Assembly: GCF_026898155.1 (NCBI RefSeq)
Contig: NZ_CP114029.1
Location: 3,762,001 to 3,826,000, forward strand
Length of the DNA stretch: 64,000 nucleotides
Source of the DNA: Jiella pelagia
GTDB lineage: Bacteria; Pseudomonadota; Alphaproteobacteria; Rhizobiales; Rhizobiaceae
Direction: 5' to 3'
Part shown: one piece after another, positions 43,598-54,033 of the stretch
How the letters are laid out: each line of letters starts with the position of its first letter
How positions within the stretch are numbered: position 1 is the first letter of the stretch
Notes under the pieces: generated by a model
The model's input: only the letters and a program-made list of their open reading frames with translations
Told to the model about the DNA's origin: nothing
Databases searched by the model: none
Position numbers and translations under genes: made by a program

Positions 43598-44971
43598 TCA
43601 AGCGAACCAGTCGTGCTCGGTCAGGGCATTGCCCAGAAAGCCGAGGTCGGCGACGAGTTCGTCGCGGGTGATTGCGCCGCCGAGACAGATGCGCAGGGCC
43701 TCCTGCGGCGGGCCGGTGACGGTGAAGGCGTCGGAGGGCATCACGCCGAGACGGCGGCCGGCGAGACGGCCCATCAGATGAGCCCGCCCGTCGGCCCGCT
43801 CGGGCAGGCGCAGCCAGATGTTGAAGGCGTAGGGGTCCGAGGCGAAGTCGAAGCCGTCGAGGCGCTCAGTGGCAATCGTCTGGCGCGCGGCGCTCTCGGC
43901 CCGGATGAAGCGGCGGATGCCGTCGGCCGTCCCGTCCTCGATCCAGTGCGTCGCGAGCGCTGCGGAGATCGGCGATGCCATGCCGCTCGCCGCCCGCAGG
44001 GCCTGGGTGAGGGCGAAGGCGTCCTTGCCGCTGGGCGCGACGGTATAGGCCAGCCGCAGCCCGGCGCCGATGCATTTGGCAAGGCCGCCGATATGCCAGA
44101 TGAGGTCCGGCGCGCTGACCGCAAGCGGCGCCGGCGCCTTGGGCGGGATGAAGCCGTAGGCATCGTCCTCGATTGCCGGCAGGCGGTATTCGTTGAGGAT
44201 CTCGGCGACGGCGAGGCGCCGGCTCGTCGGCATGGTGATCGTCGTCGGGTTCTGCAGCGTCGGGTTCAGATAGAGCATCTTCGGACGGTGGCGGCGGATC
44301 GCCTCTTCCAGCGCTTCGGGGAGGATGCCCGCCTCGTCCATTTCGAGGCCGAGGATGTTGCGGCGCATGACCTTGGCGATGCTGCGGAAGCCCGGATAGG
44401 TGATCGCCTCGCACAGGATCGTGTCGCCGGGCTCGGTGGCGAGCGAGAGGATCGCCGTCATCGTGGCATGGGCGCCGGGCGTCACGGCGATGCGTTCGAG
44501 CTTCGGCACCATGCCGCGCATCGACAGCCAGGAGGAGGCGGCGATCTTGTCCTTCTCGCCGCCGGTCGGGGATTGGTAGCGCAGGAGCGGGACGAGGTTG
44601 GCGCCGACATAGTCGAGCCCCTCGCGCATCTTGGCCAGGAGCGCCGGATCGGTCGGCTCCGGCGGCATGTTCATGGTTGCATCTTCGGCCGCCGCCCGCT
44701 CCGGATCGACCCTGTCGGCCCGCCCAAGCGGCGGCGAAACGAAGGTGCCCCGGCCGACATGGCTGTCGACGAGGCCGCGCGCCCGCGCCTCGGCATAGGC
44801 TCGTGAGACCGTGGTGAAGTCGATCGACAGCCGCTTGGCGAGCCGGCGCTGCGGCGGCAGGCGGGCGCCCGCCTTCAGCCGGCCGAGCCGCACGTCGCTC
44901 TCCAGCGCGTCGGCGATGTCGAGATAGAGCGGCTTGCCGCCTTTGGCGATCTCCGGGATCCAGTCAGTCAC
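43598..44971 (-). CDS. MocR-family regulator (GntR helix-turn-helix plus aminotransferase domain)
   Basis: A 457-residue regulator: N-terminal winged helix (YLDIADALESDVRLGRLKAG, RLAKRLSIDFTTVSRAYAEARARG) and a fold-type I aminotransferase domain (VTPGAHATMTAILSLA, LYLNPTLQNPTTITMP). The usual PLP lysine block is IGGLAKCIGAGLRLAY, so PLP binding is likely. GTG 44971 was chosen because AGGAGAGGGCC precedes it. It diverges from the Nit1C cluster; MocR proteins bind direct repeats, and two copies of ATTGTATGG-RRAAT lie between them, so it is the probable regulator of the cluster. Confidence 0.9.
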   Translation of the reverse strand: MTDWIPEIAKGGKPLYLDIADALESDVRLGRLKAGARLPPQRRLAKRLSIDFTTVSRAYAEARARGLVDSHVGRGTFVSPPLGRADRVDPERAAAEDATMNMPPEPTDPALLAKMREGLDYVGANLVPLLRYQSPTGGEKDKIAASSWLSMRGMVPKLERIAVTPGAHATMTAILSLATEPGDTILCEAITYPGFRSIAKVMRRNILGLEMDEAGILPEALEEAIRRHRPKMLYLNPTLQNPTTITMPTSRRLAVAEILNEYRLPAIEDDAYGFIPPKAPAPLAVSAPDLIWHIGGLAKCIGAGLRLAYTVAPSGKDAFALTQALRAASGMASPISAALATHWIEDGTADGIRRFIRAESAARQTIATERLDGFDFASDPYAFNIWLRLPERADGRAHLMGRLAGRRLGVMPSDAFTVTGPPQEALRICLGGAITRDELVADLGFLGNALTEHDWFA

Positions 44972-45027
44972 GGCCCTCTCCTGCATGCGCCTTCGTGCTT
45001 TGCACATCTCAGTGTGCGGCGCAAGAA

Positions 45028-45185
45028 ATTGTATGGAGAATGATCGGGGAATTGGTCACTGCGCCGTCGGCTGTTTTATTGGCCTGATTGACGTAAAATC
45101 TGGCAATGACTGCTATTTTATCGGGCGTTTACGCTATATTCTAAGCATCAAGCCACAGAGCTGCAAAAATTATTGTATGGAAAAT
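45028..45185. promoter_or_regulatory. Direct repeats, candidate MocR operator
   Basis: ATTGTATGGAGAAT (45028-45041) and ATTGTATGGAAAAT (45172-45185) differ at one position of 14, have the same orientation and are 144 bases apart. They lie in an AT-rich stretch between the MocR start (44971) and the first Nit1C gene (45260). Direct repeats are the usual operator layout of MocR proteins. Confidence 0.55.
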
Positions 45186-45259
45186 AGAATGGATATTGAC
45201 GGTATCACGATCCTCCAATCACTCTGCCGGGCATACCCCCACGGCTACAGGAGGAATGG

Positions 45260-45742
45260 ATGCCGGCAGTCACCGCGGAAGCCCACAAGGACGGCGACTA
45301 TTTCGTCGACTACGAGGAAAAGGTCTTCGAGGACGTCAAGGCCGAACCGGGCGATAAGGCGCTCGTCGCCTTTCACACCGTCGCCTTCGAGGGCTCGATC
45401 GGCCTCGTCAACATCCTCAACGCCATCCGGCTCGGCCGGAAGGGCTACGAGACGTCGATCCTGCTTTACGGGCCGGGCGTCACCCTCGGCATTCAGCGCG
45501 GCTTCCCGACGCTGGGCGACGAGGCCTTTCCGGGCCACCAGAACTTCGCCGCCAATCTGAAGAAGTTCATGGCCGAGGGCGGCAAGGTCTACGCCTGCCG
45601 CTTCGCGCTGCAGGCCCTCTACGGCCATGGCGAGCCGGCGCTTCTGCCCGGCATCCGGCCGATCGCGCCGCAGGACGTGCTCGACTGCATCCTTCTGCAC
45701 AAGAAGGCCAACGCCGTCGTCATCGACACCTGGACCCTCTGA
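45260..45742 (+). CDS. MSMEG_0572/Sll0783-family nitrogen-starvation response protein
   Basis: A 160-residue DsrE-like fold protein, the hallmark first gene of Nit1C clusters. Features: [44 protein letters not shown] and [23 protein letters not shown] lies six bases before ATG 45260. The biochemical role is unknown; the family is induced by nitrogen limitation in cyanobacteria and mycobacteria. It heads a seven-gene rightward operon. Confidence 0.92.
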   Translation: MPAVTAEAHKDGDYFVDYEEKVFEDVKAEPGDKALVAFHTVAFEGSIGLVNILNAIRLGRKGYETSILLYGPGVTLGIQRGFPTLGDEAFPGHQNFAANLKKFMAEGGKVYACRFALQALYGHGEPALLPGIRPIAPQDVLDCILLHKKANAVVIDTWTL

Positions 45743-45825
45743 TCGCCGGCGCGCCGGGCGGCAAGGCCCGGCGCGCCACGGTCTTCATGTCCAGCGTCGA
45801 GGTCCCCGCGAGGAGGTGAGCCATC

Positions 45826-46821
45826 ATGCGAAGCGATACCGTGCGGGCCGCGGCGGTCCAGATCGCGCCCGATCTTTCGGGGCGGGCGGGGACGATCGAG
45901 CGCGTCCTGAACGCCATCACGGAAGCGGCCGACAAGGGCGCCGAGTTCATCGTCTTCCCAGAGACCTTCGTCCCCTACTACCCGTATTTCTCCTTCGTCC
46001 TGCCTCCGGTGAGCCAAGGCCCCGCTCATCTGAAGCTCTACGAAGAAGCCGTCAGCGTGCCCTCGGCCGAGACGCGGGCGGTGGCGGAGGCGGCGCGGCG
46101 GCGCGGCGTGGTCGTCGTCCTCGGCGTCAACGAGCGCGACCACGGCTCGCTCTACAATGCCCAGCTGATCTTCGACGCCGACGGCACGCTGAAGCTCAAG
46201 CGCCGCAAGATCACGCCGACCTATCACGAGCGGATGATCTGGGGGCAGGGCGACGGCGCCGGGCTGAAGGTCGTCGACACCAAGGTCGGCCGGGTCGGCG
46301 CGCTGGCCTGCTGGGAGCATTACAACCCGCTCGCCCGCTACGCCCTGATGGCGCAGAACGAGGAGATCCACGCCTCGCATTTTCCCGGCAGCCTGGTCGG
46401 GCCGATCTTCGGCGAGCAGATCGAGGTGACCATGCGCCACCACGCGCTGGAATCAGCCTGCTTCGTCGTCAACGCCACCGGCTGGCTGAGCGAGGAGCAG
46501 ATCGCCGCGATCCATCCCGATCCGAAGCTGCAGAAGGGCCTGCGCGACGGCTGCATGACCTGCATCGTCTCGCCGGAAGGTCGCCATCTGGCCGACCCCC
46601 TGACCGAGGGCGAGGGCATGGTGATCGCCGATCTCGACATGCGGCTCGTCACCAAGCGCAAGCGGATGATGGACTCGGTCGGCCATTACGCCCGACCCGA
46701 ACTCCTGCACCTCGTCCACGACATGCGCCCGGCGACGACGGTTCGCCAGATCCTGCCGGACGGTTTCGACGACCCGCAGACTGAATTTCCCACCCAGCGC
46801 GAGGAAGCGGCCGATGCTTGA
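45826..46821 (+). CDS. Nit1-type nitrilase (Sll0784 family)
   Basis: A 331-residue nitrilase-superfamily enzyme with the Glu-Lys-Cys triad: Glu46 in [13 protein letters not shown], Lys128 in [13 protein letters not shown] and Cys162 in [15 protein letters not shown]. Branch-1 nitrilases hydrolyse nitriles to acids plus ammonia. Nit1C clusters, of which this is the catalytic core, have been linked to bacterial growth on cyanide. Its 3' end overlaps the radical SAM gene by eight bases. Confidence 0.93.
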   Translation: MRSDTVRAAAVQIAPDLSGRAGTIERVLNAITEAADKGAEFIVFPETFVPYYPYFSFVLPPVSQGPAHLKLYEEAVSVPSAETRAVAEAARRRGVVVVLGVNERDHGSLYNAQLIFDADGTLKLKRRKITPTYHERMIWGQGDGAGLKVVDTKVGRVGALACWEHYNPLARYALMAQNEEIHASHFPGSLVGPIFGEQIEVTMRHHALESACFVVNATGWLSEEQIAAIHPDPKLQKGLRDGCMTCIVSPEGRHLADPLTEGEGMVIADLDMRLVTKRKRMMDSVGHYARPELLHLVHDMRPATTVRQILPDGFDDPQTEFPTQREEAADA

Positions 46822-47917
46822 GTCCGACCTCATCAACGATCTGCAGACCCGCGGCATGCGCCTCGTCGATCCGCGCGTCGGCAACGAGAGCCGCCGCGGC
46901 GGCGCCGGCCCCTCCGACCACAAGGCGGTGACCATCGGCGAGACGACGGTGATGGTGCCGGTCCACACCGCGCCGGCCTTCGAAAGCCCCTATCTCGTCG
47001 AGGCGCCGGACGGCGCCGGCCGCTCGCGGGTCACCCGCGACGGCGCGGAAGTCGCCCGGGTGCGGTTTCCCTCCCGCCCGCGCTTCTACGATCTGAAGAC
47101 GGCCGAGGGCGTTCCCTACAACCAGATCGCCGTCCTCCACTCCCGCGACGTCCTGGCGACGACGGTGCTTCAGACCTGCATCCGCTATGAAAGCCGCAAG
47201 AAGACCTGCCAGTTCTGCTCCATCGGCCAGTCGCTCGCCGCCGGGCGCACCATCGCCCACAAGACGCCCTGGCAGCTGGCGGAGGTCGCCAAGGCGGCCG
47301 TCGATCTCGACGGCGTCAGGCACATGGTGATGACGACGGGGACGCCGAAGGGGCCGGACCGCGGCGCCGCTGTGCTGGCCGAAAGCGCCCGGGCGATCAA
47401 GGCCGCCGTCGACCTGCCGATCCAGGCACAGTGCGAGCCGCCGGAAGACGACGCCTGGCATCAGCGCATGAAGGACGACGGCGTCGACGCCCTCGGCATG
47501 CATCTCGAAGCCGTGACGCAAGACGTGCGCGCCCGCATCATGCCCGGCAAGGCGAGCGTGCCGCTGGAAAAATACTACTCGAGCTTCGAGGCTGCCGTAA
47601 AAGTCTTCGGCCGCGGCCAGGTCTCGACCTACATCCTCGCCGGCCTCGGCGACAGCGCGCAAGACATCCTGGCAATGGGCGAGAGGCTCTGCGCGATGGG
47701 GGTCTATCCCTTCGTCGTCCCCTTCGTGCCGATCTCCGGAACGCCGCTCGAAAGCCATCCGGCCCCGAGCGCCGACTTCATGGCGAGCGTGCTGAGGCCG
47801 CTCGGCCAGATGATCGTCACCGCCGGCATGCGCTCGGAGGACATCAAGGCCGGCTGCGGGCGCTGCGGCGCCTGCTCGGCGCTGTCGACCTACGAGAAGC
47901 TGAAGGTGCCGGCATGA
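46814..47917 (+). CDS. Radical SAM protein, MSMEG_0568 family
   Basis: A 367-residue Nit1C radical SAM enzyme. The cluster cysteines are Cys122, Cys132 and Cys135 ([18 protein letters not shown]), a CX9CX2C spacing instead of CX3CX2C. The TIM-barrel continues with [26 protein letters not shown] and [12 protein letters not shown]-terminal [10 protein letters not shown] supplies three more cysteines, probably a second Fe-S cluster. The reaction is unknown. ATG 46814 lies within the nitrilase gene's end. Confidence 0.92.
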   Translation: MLESDLINDLQTRGMRLVDPRVGNESRRGGAGPSDHKAVTIGETTVMVPVHTAPAFESPYLVEAPDGAGRSRVTRDGAEVARVRFPSRPRFYDLKTAEGVPYNQIAVLHSRDVLATTVLQTCIRYESRKKTCQFCSIGQSLAAGRTIAHKTPWQLAEVAKAAVDLDGVRHMVMTTGTPKGPDRGAAVLAESARAIKAAVDLPIQAQCEPPEDDAWHQRMKDDGVDALGMHLEAVTQDVRARIMPGKASVPLEKYYSSFEAAVKVFGRGQVSTYILAGLGDSAQDILAMGERLCAMGVYPFVVPFVPISGTPLESHPAPSADFMASVLRPLGQMIVTAGMRSEDIKAGCGRCGACSALSTYEKLKVPA

Positions 47918-48543
47918 ACGCCTTCGATCCTGCCGTCTTCCATTGCCCCGGCTTCTTCATCAAGGCGGCCGGCGCGCCCTTCGAGAGGGCGGGCGCGGCG
48001 GCGCTGCGCCGGCGGGTCTTCGTCGAGGAACAGAAGATCTTCGAGCATCACGACCGTGACGCGATCGACGACGTCGCGACCTGCCTCGTCGCCCTCTCCA
48101 CCTATGCCCACGAGGCCGACGAGGTGGTGGGCACGGTGCGCATCCACGAGGCCGAGCCGGGCCTTTGGTGGGGCTCGCGGCTCGCCGTCGACAGCCGCTT
48201 CCGCAATGTCGGCCGGCTTGGCCAGCAGTTGATCCGCCTCGCCGTCTCGACCGCAAACGGCCGCGGCTGCGACCGCTTCCTCGCCCATGTGCAGATGCAG
48301 AACGTGCCGCTGTTCGAGAAACTTGCCTGGGCCGTGGAGGACGAGGTGGTGATCCACGGCGTTCCGCATGCGCTGATGTGCGCCGATCTGGCGAGCTATC
48401 CGCCCTTCGCCGATCCCGAAAGCGGCTGGCTCAGCCTGACGCGGACCGGCCGGGGCCGCGCCATTCCCGTTTCGCTCCCCGCCTGCCACGAGGTGCCGGC
48501 GCTGCTGCCGCCCCTGGAGCAGATCCACCGGGGCGCGGCATGA
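47914..48543 (+). CDS. GNAT acetyltransferase, MSMEG_0567 family
   Basis: A 209-residue Nit1C-associated GNAT protein: ALRRRVFVEEQKIFEHHDRD, WWGSRLAVDSRFRNVGRLGQQLIRLAV (acetyl-CoA site) and LAHVQMQNVPLFEKLAW. Overlaps the radical SAM stop and the AIR-synthase start, fitting translational coupling. In some genomes it is fused to the AIR-synthase-like protein; here they are separate. Confidence 0.9.
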   Translation: MNAFDPAVFHCPGFFIKAAGAPFERAGAAALRRRVFVEEQKIFEHHDRDAIDDVATCLVALSTYAHEADEVVGTVRIHEAEPGLWWGSRLAVDSRFRNVGRLGQQLIRLAVSTANGRGCDRFLAHVQMQNVPLFEKLAWAVEDEVVIHGVPHALMCADLASYPPFADPESGWLSLTRTGRGRAIPVSLPACHEVPALLPPLEQIHRGAA

Positions 48544-49508
48544 CGCTGGAATCGCTCGCCGAAGCGCTGCGTGGCCATCCGTCGATCCGCGGTAAGCTGG
48601 CGATCGGCGCGGCGACGGCGGCGCTCGGCCTCAGCGGGGCAAGCTTCGGGCGGCCGGGCGACGACACGGCGCTTTTGCCGCGCAAGGACGGCGGCTTCGA
48701 CCTTCTGGCCGGGGAAGGCTTCATTCCCCGCTTCGTCGCGGAGGATCCGTGGTTCGCCGGCTGGTGCGGCGTGATGGTCAACCTCTCGGACATCGCCGCG
48801 ATGGGCGGCCGGGCGAGCGCCCTGATCGATCAGGTCTGGGCGCCGTCTCCCGAAGCGGCGCGACCGCTGATGGAAGGGCTGCGCGCCGCCTCCGAGGCCT
48901 ATGGCGTGCCGATCGTCGGCGGCCACACCAACTATGGCAGCGCGGAGCTGGGGCTCGCCGTCACAGTCCTCGGCCATGCGAGCGCGCCCATCACTAGCTT
49001 CGACGCGGAACCGGGCGACGTCCTCGTCGCGGCGATCGACGGGCGCGGCAGTTTTCGCCCGCCTTTCGACAATTTTTGCGCGGCACTCGACGCCACGACG
49101 GAGCGCCTTCGCGGCGATCTCGACGTCCTGCCGCAGCTCGCCGAGGCCGGGCTGGTCAAGGCCGGCAAGGACATCAGCCAGGGCGGCATCGTCGGCACGG
49201 CGCTGATGCTCGCCGAGTGCTCCGGCGTTGCGATCACCCTCGATCTCGGCCGCATCGCGCCGCCCGAGGGAGCGCCGATTGAGCGCTGGCTGCGCAGCTT
49301 CCCGAGTTTCGGCTTCCTGCTGGCTGTAAAGCCCCACCAGGTCGACGCCGTCACCGCCCGTTTCGCCGCCCGCGATCTGGCGGCGACGGCGATTGGCCGC
49401 GTCGAGCAAGGCAGCGCCGTCAGCCTGTGCCAGGGGGAAGAGCGGGCGCTCTTCTGGGACTGGCGCGCCGAACCCTATCTGCGCCCGACGGAGCCCGCCG
49501 ATGCCTGA
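48540..49508 (+). CDS. AIR synthase-like protein, Sll0787 family
   Basis: A 322-residue PurM/ThiL-fold ATP-binding protein of the Nit1C cluster: SFGRPGDDTALLPRKDG (nucleotide/metal block), CGVMVNLSDIAAMGGRASALID, PIVGGHTNYGS and KDISQGGIVGTALMLAE. PurM-fold enzymes activate amides or phosphorylate small molecules with ATP; the substrate is unknown. Overlaps both neighbours. Confidence 0.9.
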   Translation: MTLESLAEALRGHPSIRGKLAIGAATAALGLSGASFGRPGDDTALLPRKDGGFDLLAGEGFIPRFVAEDPWFAGWCGVMVNLSDIAAMGGRASALIDQVWAPSPEAARPLMEGLRAASEAYGVPIVGGHTNYGSAELGLAVTVLGHASAPITSFDAEPGDVLVAAIDGRGSFRPPFDNFCAALDATTERLRGDLDVLPQLAEAGLVKAGKDISQGGIVGTALMLAECSGVAITLDLGRIAPPEGAPIERWLRSFPSFGFLLAVKPHQVDAVTARFAARDLAATAIGRVEQGSAVSLCQGEERALFWDWRAEPYLRPTEPADA

Positions 49509-49788
49509 GGTCCATTTCACCCTTCGCTGGCCGGACGGCGCCGAGGAGCGCTGCTATTCGCCCTCCACCGCGATCAAGAGGCATCTCGATGCTGGGAATG
49601 CATATCCGCTCGACGAACTGCTCGAGCGCGTCCGCACCGGCCTTGGCGAAGCCTCCGACCGGGTCGCGGCGAAATATGGCTTCGCCTGCTCCTCGGCCAT
49701 GGATCAACTCGCCCGAATCGAGGCGCGGGCAAGAGCGTTAGAGGGCGGCGAGGACATGAGCGTCCTCTGCACGAGGATCGAAGGATGA
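49501..49788 (+). CDS. MSMEG_0570-family nitrogen-starvation response protein
   Basis: A 95-residue small protein of the Nit1C cluster: PEVHFTLRWPDGAEERCYSPST, then LDAGNAYPLDELLERVRTGL and the tail MDQLARIEARARALEG. Function unknown. Overlaps the AIR-synthase stop by eight bases and the oxidoreductase start by four. Confidence 0.9.
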   Translation: MPEVHFTLRWPDGAEERCYSPSTAIKRHLDAGNAYPLDELLERVRTGLGEASDRVAAKYGFACSSAMDQLARIEARARALEGGEDMSVLCTRIEG

Positions 49789-51146
49789 GCGCCATGACGA
49801 AGCCCCAACGTGTGGCCCGCCAGTCGCTGCCGGCCCCTCAGCAGCAGGCGCCCGTGAAGGCCGCCGCATCGCCGGGGATTCCCGCTTCCGCAACGCCGAA
49901 ACACCTCCCGGTGATCGTCGTCGGCGGCGGCCAGGCCGGCCTCTCCGTCAGTCGTTACCTGTGCAAGCACGGCATCGAGCACGTCGTCTTCGAGCGCAAC
50001 CGCCGCTTCCACTCCTGGCGGGTGAACCGCTGGGACAGTTTCTGCCTGGTGACGCCCAACTGGCAGTGCCGCCTGCCGGATTTTCCCTATCAGGGGAACG
50101 ACCCCGACGGTTTCATGCTGAAGGACGAGATTACCGACTATCTCGATGCCTTCGCCGAGAGTTTCGAGCCGCCCCTGCGCGAATGCGTGGCGGTCAAGAA
50201 GATCTTCCACCATGCGGGCGGCTATGTGGTCGAGACGACCGAAGGCGTCTGGTCGGCCGATCAGGTGGTCATCGCCACCGGCGGCTACGACACGCCGATC
50301 GTGCCGCCTTATGCCGAAGGCCTCGACCCTTCGATCGCCCAAATCCATTCGCGGGAATATCGCCGGCCCGCGCAACTGCCGGACGGCGCCAGCCTCGTCG
50401 TCGGCACCGGCCAGTCGGGCGTCCAGATCATGGAGGATCTCGTGCGCGACGGGCGCAAGGTGCATCTCGCCGTCGGCCCGGCGCCGCGCAGCCCGCGCAA
50501 ATATCGCGGCCGCGACGCCACCGACTGGCTCTACGACATGGGCCATTACGCCATCACCATCGCCCAGCATCCGGACCCTCAGAAGGCGCTGACCCAGACC
50601 AACCACTACATGTCCGGCCGAGACGGCGGCAAGGAGATCGACCTGCGCCGCTTCGTCGTCGAGGACGGCGTCTCGCTCTACGGCTCATTGGCCGGTATGG
50701 AGGGGACGAAGATCGAATTCCTGCCGGATCTGGAAAAGAACCTCGACGACGCCGACAAAAGCTACTGCGGCATTCGCGACCAGATCGACGCCTATATCGC
50801 GCGCGAAGGCATCGATGCGCCCGAGGAACCACCCTTCGAAAAACTCTGGCGGCCGGACCAGGAAGTCACCGGGATCGACGCCGCGGAACTCGGCATCACG
50901 TCGATCGTCTGGTCCATCGGCTTTCGCCCGGATTATTCCTGGATCGACGTCGATGTCTTCGACGAGCGCGGCAAGCCGGTCTTCGATCGCGGCATCACCA
51001 AGGCGACGGGGTTTTATTTCATCGGCCTCGGCTGGCTCAACACCTGGGGCTCGGGCCGCTTCCTGGCGATCGACGAGGACAGCCGCTTCCTAGCCGACGC
51101 GATCGTCGGGCGGCAGGCGGAGGTCGGGGCCGTGGCAAGCGCATAG
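49785..51146 (+). CDS. Flavin-dependent oxidoreductase, MSMEG_0569 family
   Basis: A 453-residue flavoprotein monooxygenase-like enzyme, last gene of the Nit1C operon. FAD site PVIVVGGGQAGLSVSRYL, NADPH site SLVVGTGQSGVQIMEDLV, and IVWSIGFRPDYSWID with GFYFIGLGWLNTWGSG near the end. About 40 N-terminal residues before the FAD site are Ala/Gln-rich and probably disordered. The MSMEG_0565-type glycosyltransferase found in many Nit1C clusters is absent downstream. Convergent with rlmB. Confidence 0.92.
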   Translation: MSAMTKPQRVARQSLPAPQQQAPVKAAASPGIPASATPKHLPVIVVGGGQAGLSVSRYLCKHGIEHVVFERNRRFHSWRVNRWDSFCLVTPNWQCRLPDFPYQGNDPDGFMLKDEITDYLDAFAESFEPPLRECVAVKKIFHHAGGYVVETTEGVWSADQVVIATGGYDTPIVPPYAEGLDPSIAQIHSREYRRPAQLPDGASLVVGTGQSGVQIMEDLVRDGRKVHLAVGPAPRSPRKYRGRDATDWLYDMGHYAITIAQHPDPQKALTQTNHYMSGRDGGKEIDLRRFVVEDGVSLYGSLAGMEGTKIEFLPDLEKNLDDADKSYCGIRDQIDAYIAREGIDAPEEPPFEKLWRPDQEVTGIDAAELGITSIVWSIGFRPDYSWIDVDVFDERGKPVFDRGITKATGFYFIGLGWLNTWGSGRFLAIDEDSRFLADAIVGRQAEVGAVASA

Positions 51147-51248
51147 GCGGCGGCAGTGTCCGATATGGTCGGCGCGTTGATACGACGGCGCCTGTGCGAT
51201 CGGACGATGTCTCTGGCCATCCGGCGCGGCGAATCGCTTCCGCCGGGC

Positions 51249-52109
51249 TCAGCCTTCGACGTCGCCGAGGTGCCTTCGCGCCGCATACAGCGCGATCGCG
51301 GCCGCGTTCGAGACGTTGAGCGAGTGGATCGCGCCCGGCATCGGCAGCCTTGCGAGCTTCGTGACGGTGCCCCGCGTCTTCTGGCGCAGCCCCTTGCCCT
51401 CGGCGCCGAGGACGATGGCGAGCTTCTCGCCGCCAAGGCTCTCCTCGAAGGTCTCCGGCCCCTCCGAATCGAGGCCGATCGTCGTAAAGCCGTGCTCGGC
51501 GAGTTCGGCCAAAGCTTCGGCGAGATTGCGCACCTCGATCTGGGTGACGTGTTCGAGCGCCCCTGAGGCGGCCTTGGCGAGGACGCCGCTTTCCTGCGGC
51601 GAGTGGCGCGTCGTCGTCACCACCGCATCGGCGGCGAACGCCGTCGCCGAGCGCAGGATCGCGCCGACATTGTGCGGATCGGTCACCTGGTCGAGGACGA
51701 GGACGAGCCTTGCGCCGGTAAGCTCGCCGAGTTTCTGCGCCGTCAGCGGCTCGGTCTCGACCGCAACGCCCTGGTGGACGGCCTCCGAGCCGAGTTCGGC
51801 GACGATGGTCTTGGGCTCGACAATCTCATGCGGACAGGGCAGGGCGCTCTCCTCGATGCCGAGGCGGGCGAGCGCGTTGCGCGTGACCAGCAGCCGATGC
51901 AGCCGGCGGCGCGGATTTTTCAGCGCCTCGCCGACGGTGTGGAGGCCGTAGAGCCAGATCTTGCCGGGCGCAGGGGCACGGCCCTGGCTCGGCTCGCCTT
52001 TGGCGCGGCGGGCCGGCTCGCCGGCGCCGGCGCGCTTGGCGTCGCGGTGCGAGCGGCGCAGCTTGGCGTAATGAGTGTCCTTGCGGGTGCCGGCGGTCTC
52101 GTCTGTCAT
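51249..52109 (-). CDS. rlmB: 23S rRNA (guanosine-2251-2'-O)-methyltransferase RlmB
   Basis: A 286-residue SPOUT methyltransferase. The N-terminal substrate-binding domain starts LYGLHTVGEALKNPRRRLHRL; SPOUT motifs are LDQVTDPHNVGAILRSA, VLGAEGKGLRQKTR and MPGAIHSLNVSNAAAIALY, the knot that binds AdoMet. A basic 45-residue N-terminal tail precedes the core. rlmB next to a tRNA-Tyr/Gly/tuf locus is a common alphaproteobacterial arrangement. It diverges from the tRNAs. Confidence 0.95.
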   Translation of the reverse strand: MTDETAGTRKDTHYAKLRRSHRDAKRAGAGEPARRAKGEPSQGRAPAPGKIWLYGLHTVGEALKNPRRRLHRLLVTRNALARLGIEESALPCPHEIVEPKTIVAELGSEAVHQGVAVETEPLTAQKLGELTGARLVLVLDQVTDPHNVGAILRSATAFAADAVVTTTRHSPQESGVLAKAASGALEHVTQIEVRNLAEALAELAEHGFTTIGLDSEGPETFEESLGGEKLAIVLGAEGKGLRQKTRGTVTKLARLPMPGAIHSLNVSNAAAIALYAARRHLGDVEG

Positions 52110-52199
52110 GACCCCGGCTTATCGGAGGCGGGGGACGAGGGGAAGGGGCCGGCGAAGCCTGGCGGACCCGCGATCGATTAATTCGCGCCCCCAGGGGCG

Positions 52200-52228
52200 T
52201 TGACATGGGCCCGCGCTTTTTTCATAAG
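52200..52228 (+). promoter_or_regulatory. Sigma-70-type promoter of the tRNA-Tyr/tRNA-Gly/tuf unit
   Basis: TTGACA (52200-52205), a 17-base spacer and CATAAG (52223-52228). The start point would be near 52235, about 75 bases before tRNA-Tyr. The strongest consensus promoter I found in the window. Confidence 0.65.
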
Positions 52229-52311
52229 GCCGCACGGACATGCCGGGCGGTGCTTTTGCACCAGCCGGTAACATGCGGATGACGAAGCGTGAAAAGCGCC
52301 ATGGTCGGTTC

Positions 52312-52396
52312 GGAGGGGTGTCCGAGTGGTTAAAGGAGACGGACTGTAAATCCGTTCGCTTAGCGTACGCTGGTTCGAATCCAGCCCCCTCCACCA
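52312..52396 (+). tRNA. tRNA-Tyr (GTA anticodon)
   Basis: Acceptor stem GGAGGGG (52312-52318) pairs with CCCCTCC (52386-52392), discriminator A and encoded CCA to 52396. Anticodon GTA lies in CTGTAAA; a long variable arm (class II) follows, and GGTTCGAATCC is the T arm. Confidence 0.97.
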
Positions 52397-52437
52397 TCAC
52401 TTTCCAAGGTCCGCGTTTTGGCGTAGAGACAAGCTAC

Positions 52438-52511
52438 GCGGGTATAGCTCAATGGTAGAGCAGCAGCCTTCCAAGCTGAATACGCGGGTTCGATTCCCGC
52501 TACCCGCTCCA
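52438..52511 (+). tRNA. tRNA-Gly (TCC anticodon)
   Basis: Acceptor GCGGGTA (52438-52444) pairs with TACCCGC (52501-52507), discriminator T, encoded CCA to 52511. D arm AGCTCAATGGTAGAGC, anticodon TCC in CTTCCAA, T arm GGGTTCGATTCCC. 41 bases after tRNA-Tyr. Confidence 0.97.
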
Positions 52512-52709
52512 GCCTCCCATCAGAATCGATTTTCGGCCGGCGCCAGCTGCTTCTGACGGTATGTGCGCCGATCTGCTGTTTCGATCCGGCCGCCAGGACA
52601 GGCAAATTCGACCGGCGGATCGTCGGGAGGATGCCCGCACTTGCGCCCCAACGCGCGAGCCTCTATGTCGCGCGCACCCGAAAATATCTTCCGACATTGG
52701 GAGCTGGCG

Positions 52710-53886
<1,177 letters not shown>

Positions 53887-53943
53887 GGACGACCATCAGG
53901 GTCGGTGCTCCTCGGCGCTGGCGACCCTTCAGAAGCGAGTTCG

Positions 53944-53973
53944 AACGGGCCCCCTGCGGGCCCGTTCTGCTTT
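53944..53973 (+). terminator. Terminator after tuf
   Basis: Perfect 9-base stem AACGGGCCC (53944-53952) / GGGCCCGTT (53958-53966), loop CCTGC, then CTGCTTT. It lies 58 bases after the tuf stop. Confidence 0.75.
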
Positions 53974-54033
53974 CGGCGAACGCAGCGACAGCGCGCCTTT
54001 GCCCTCGCCGGTCGCCCGACATTCGTCCTTGGC

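Noticed and set aside
45109..45124. Possible sigma-54 promoter (TGGCAATGACTGCT) before the Nit1C genes
   Set aside because: The GG-GC spacing is two bases too short for a -24/-12 element.
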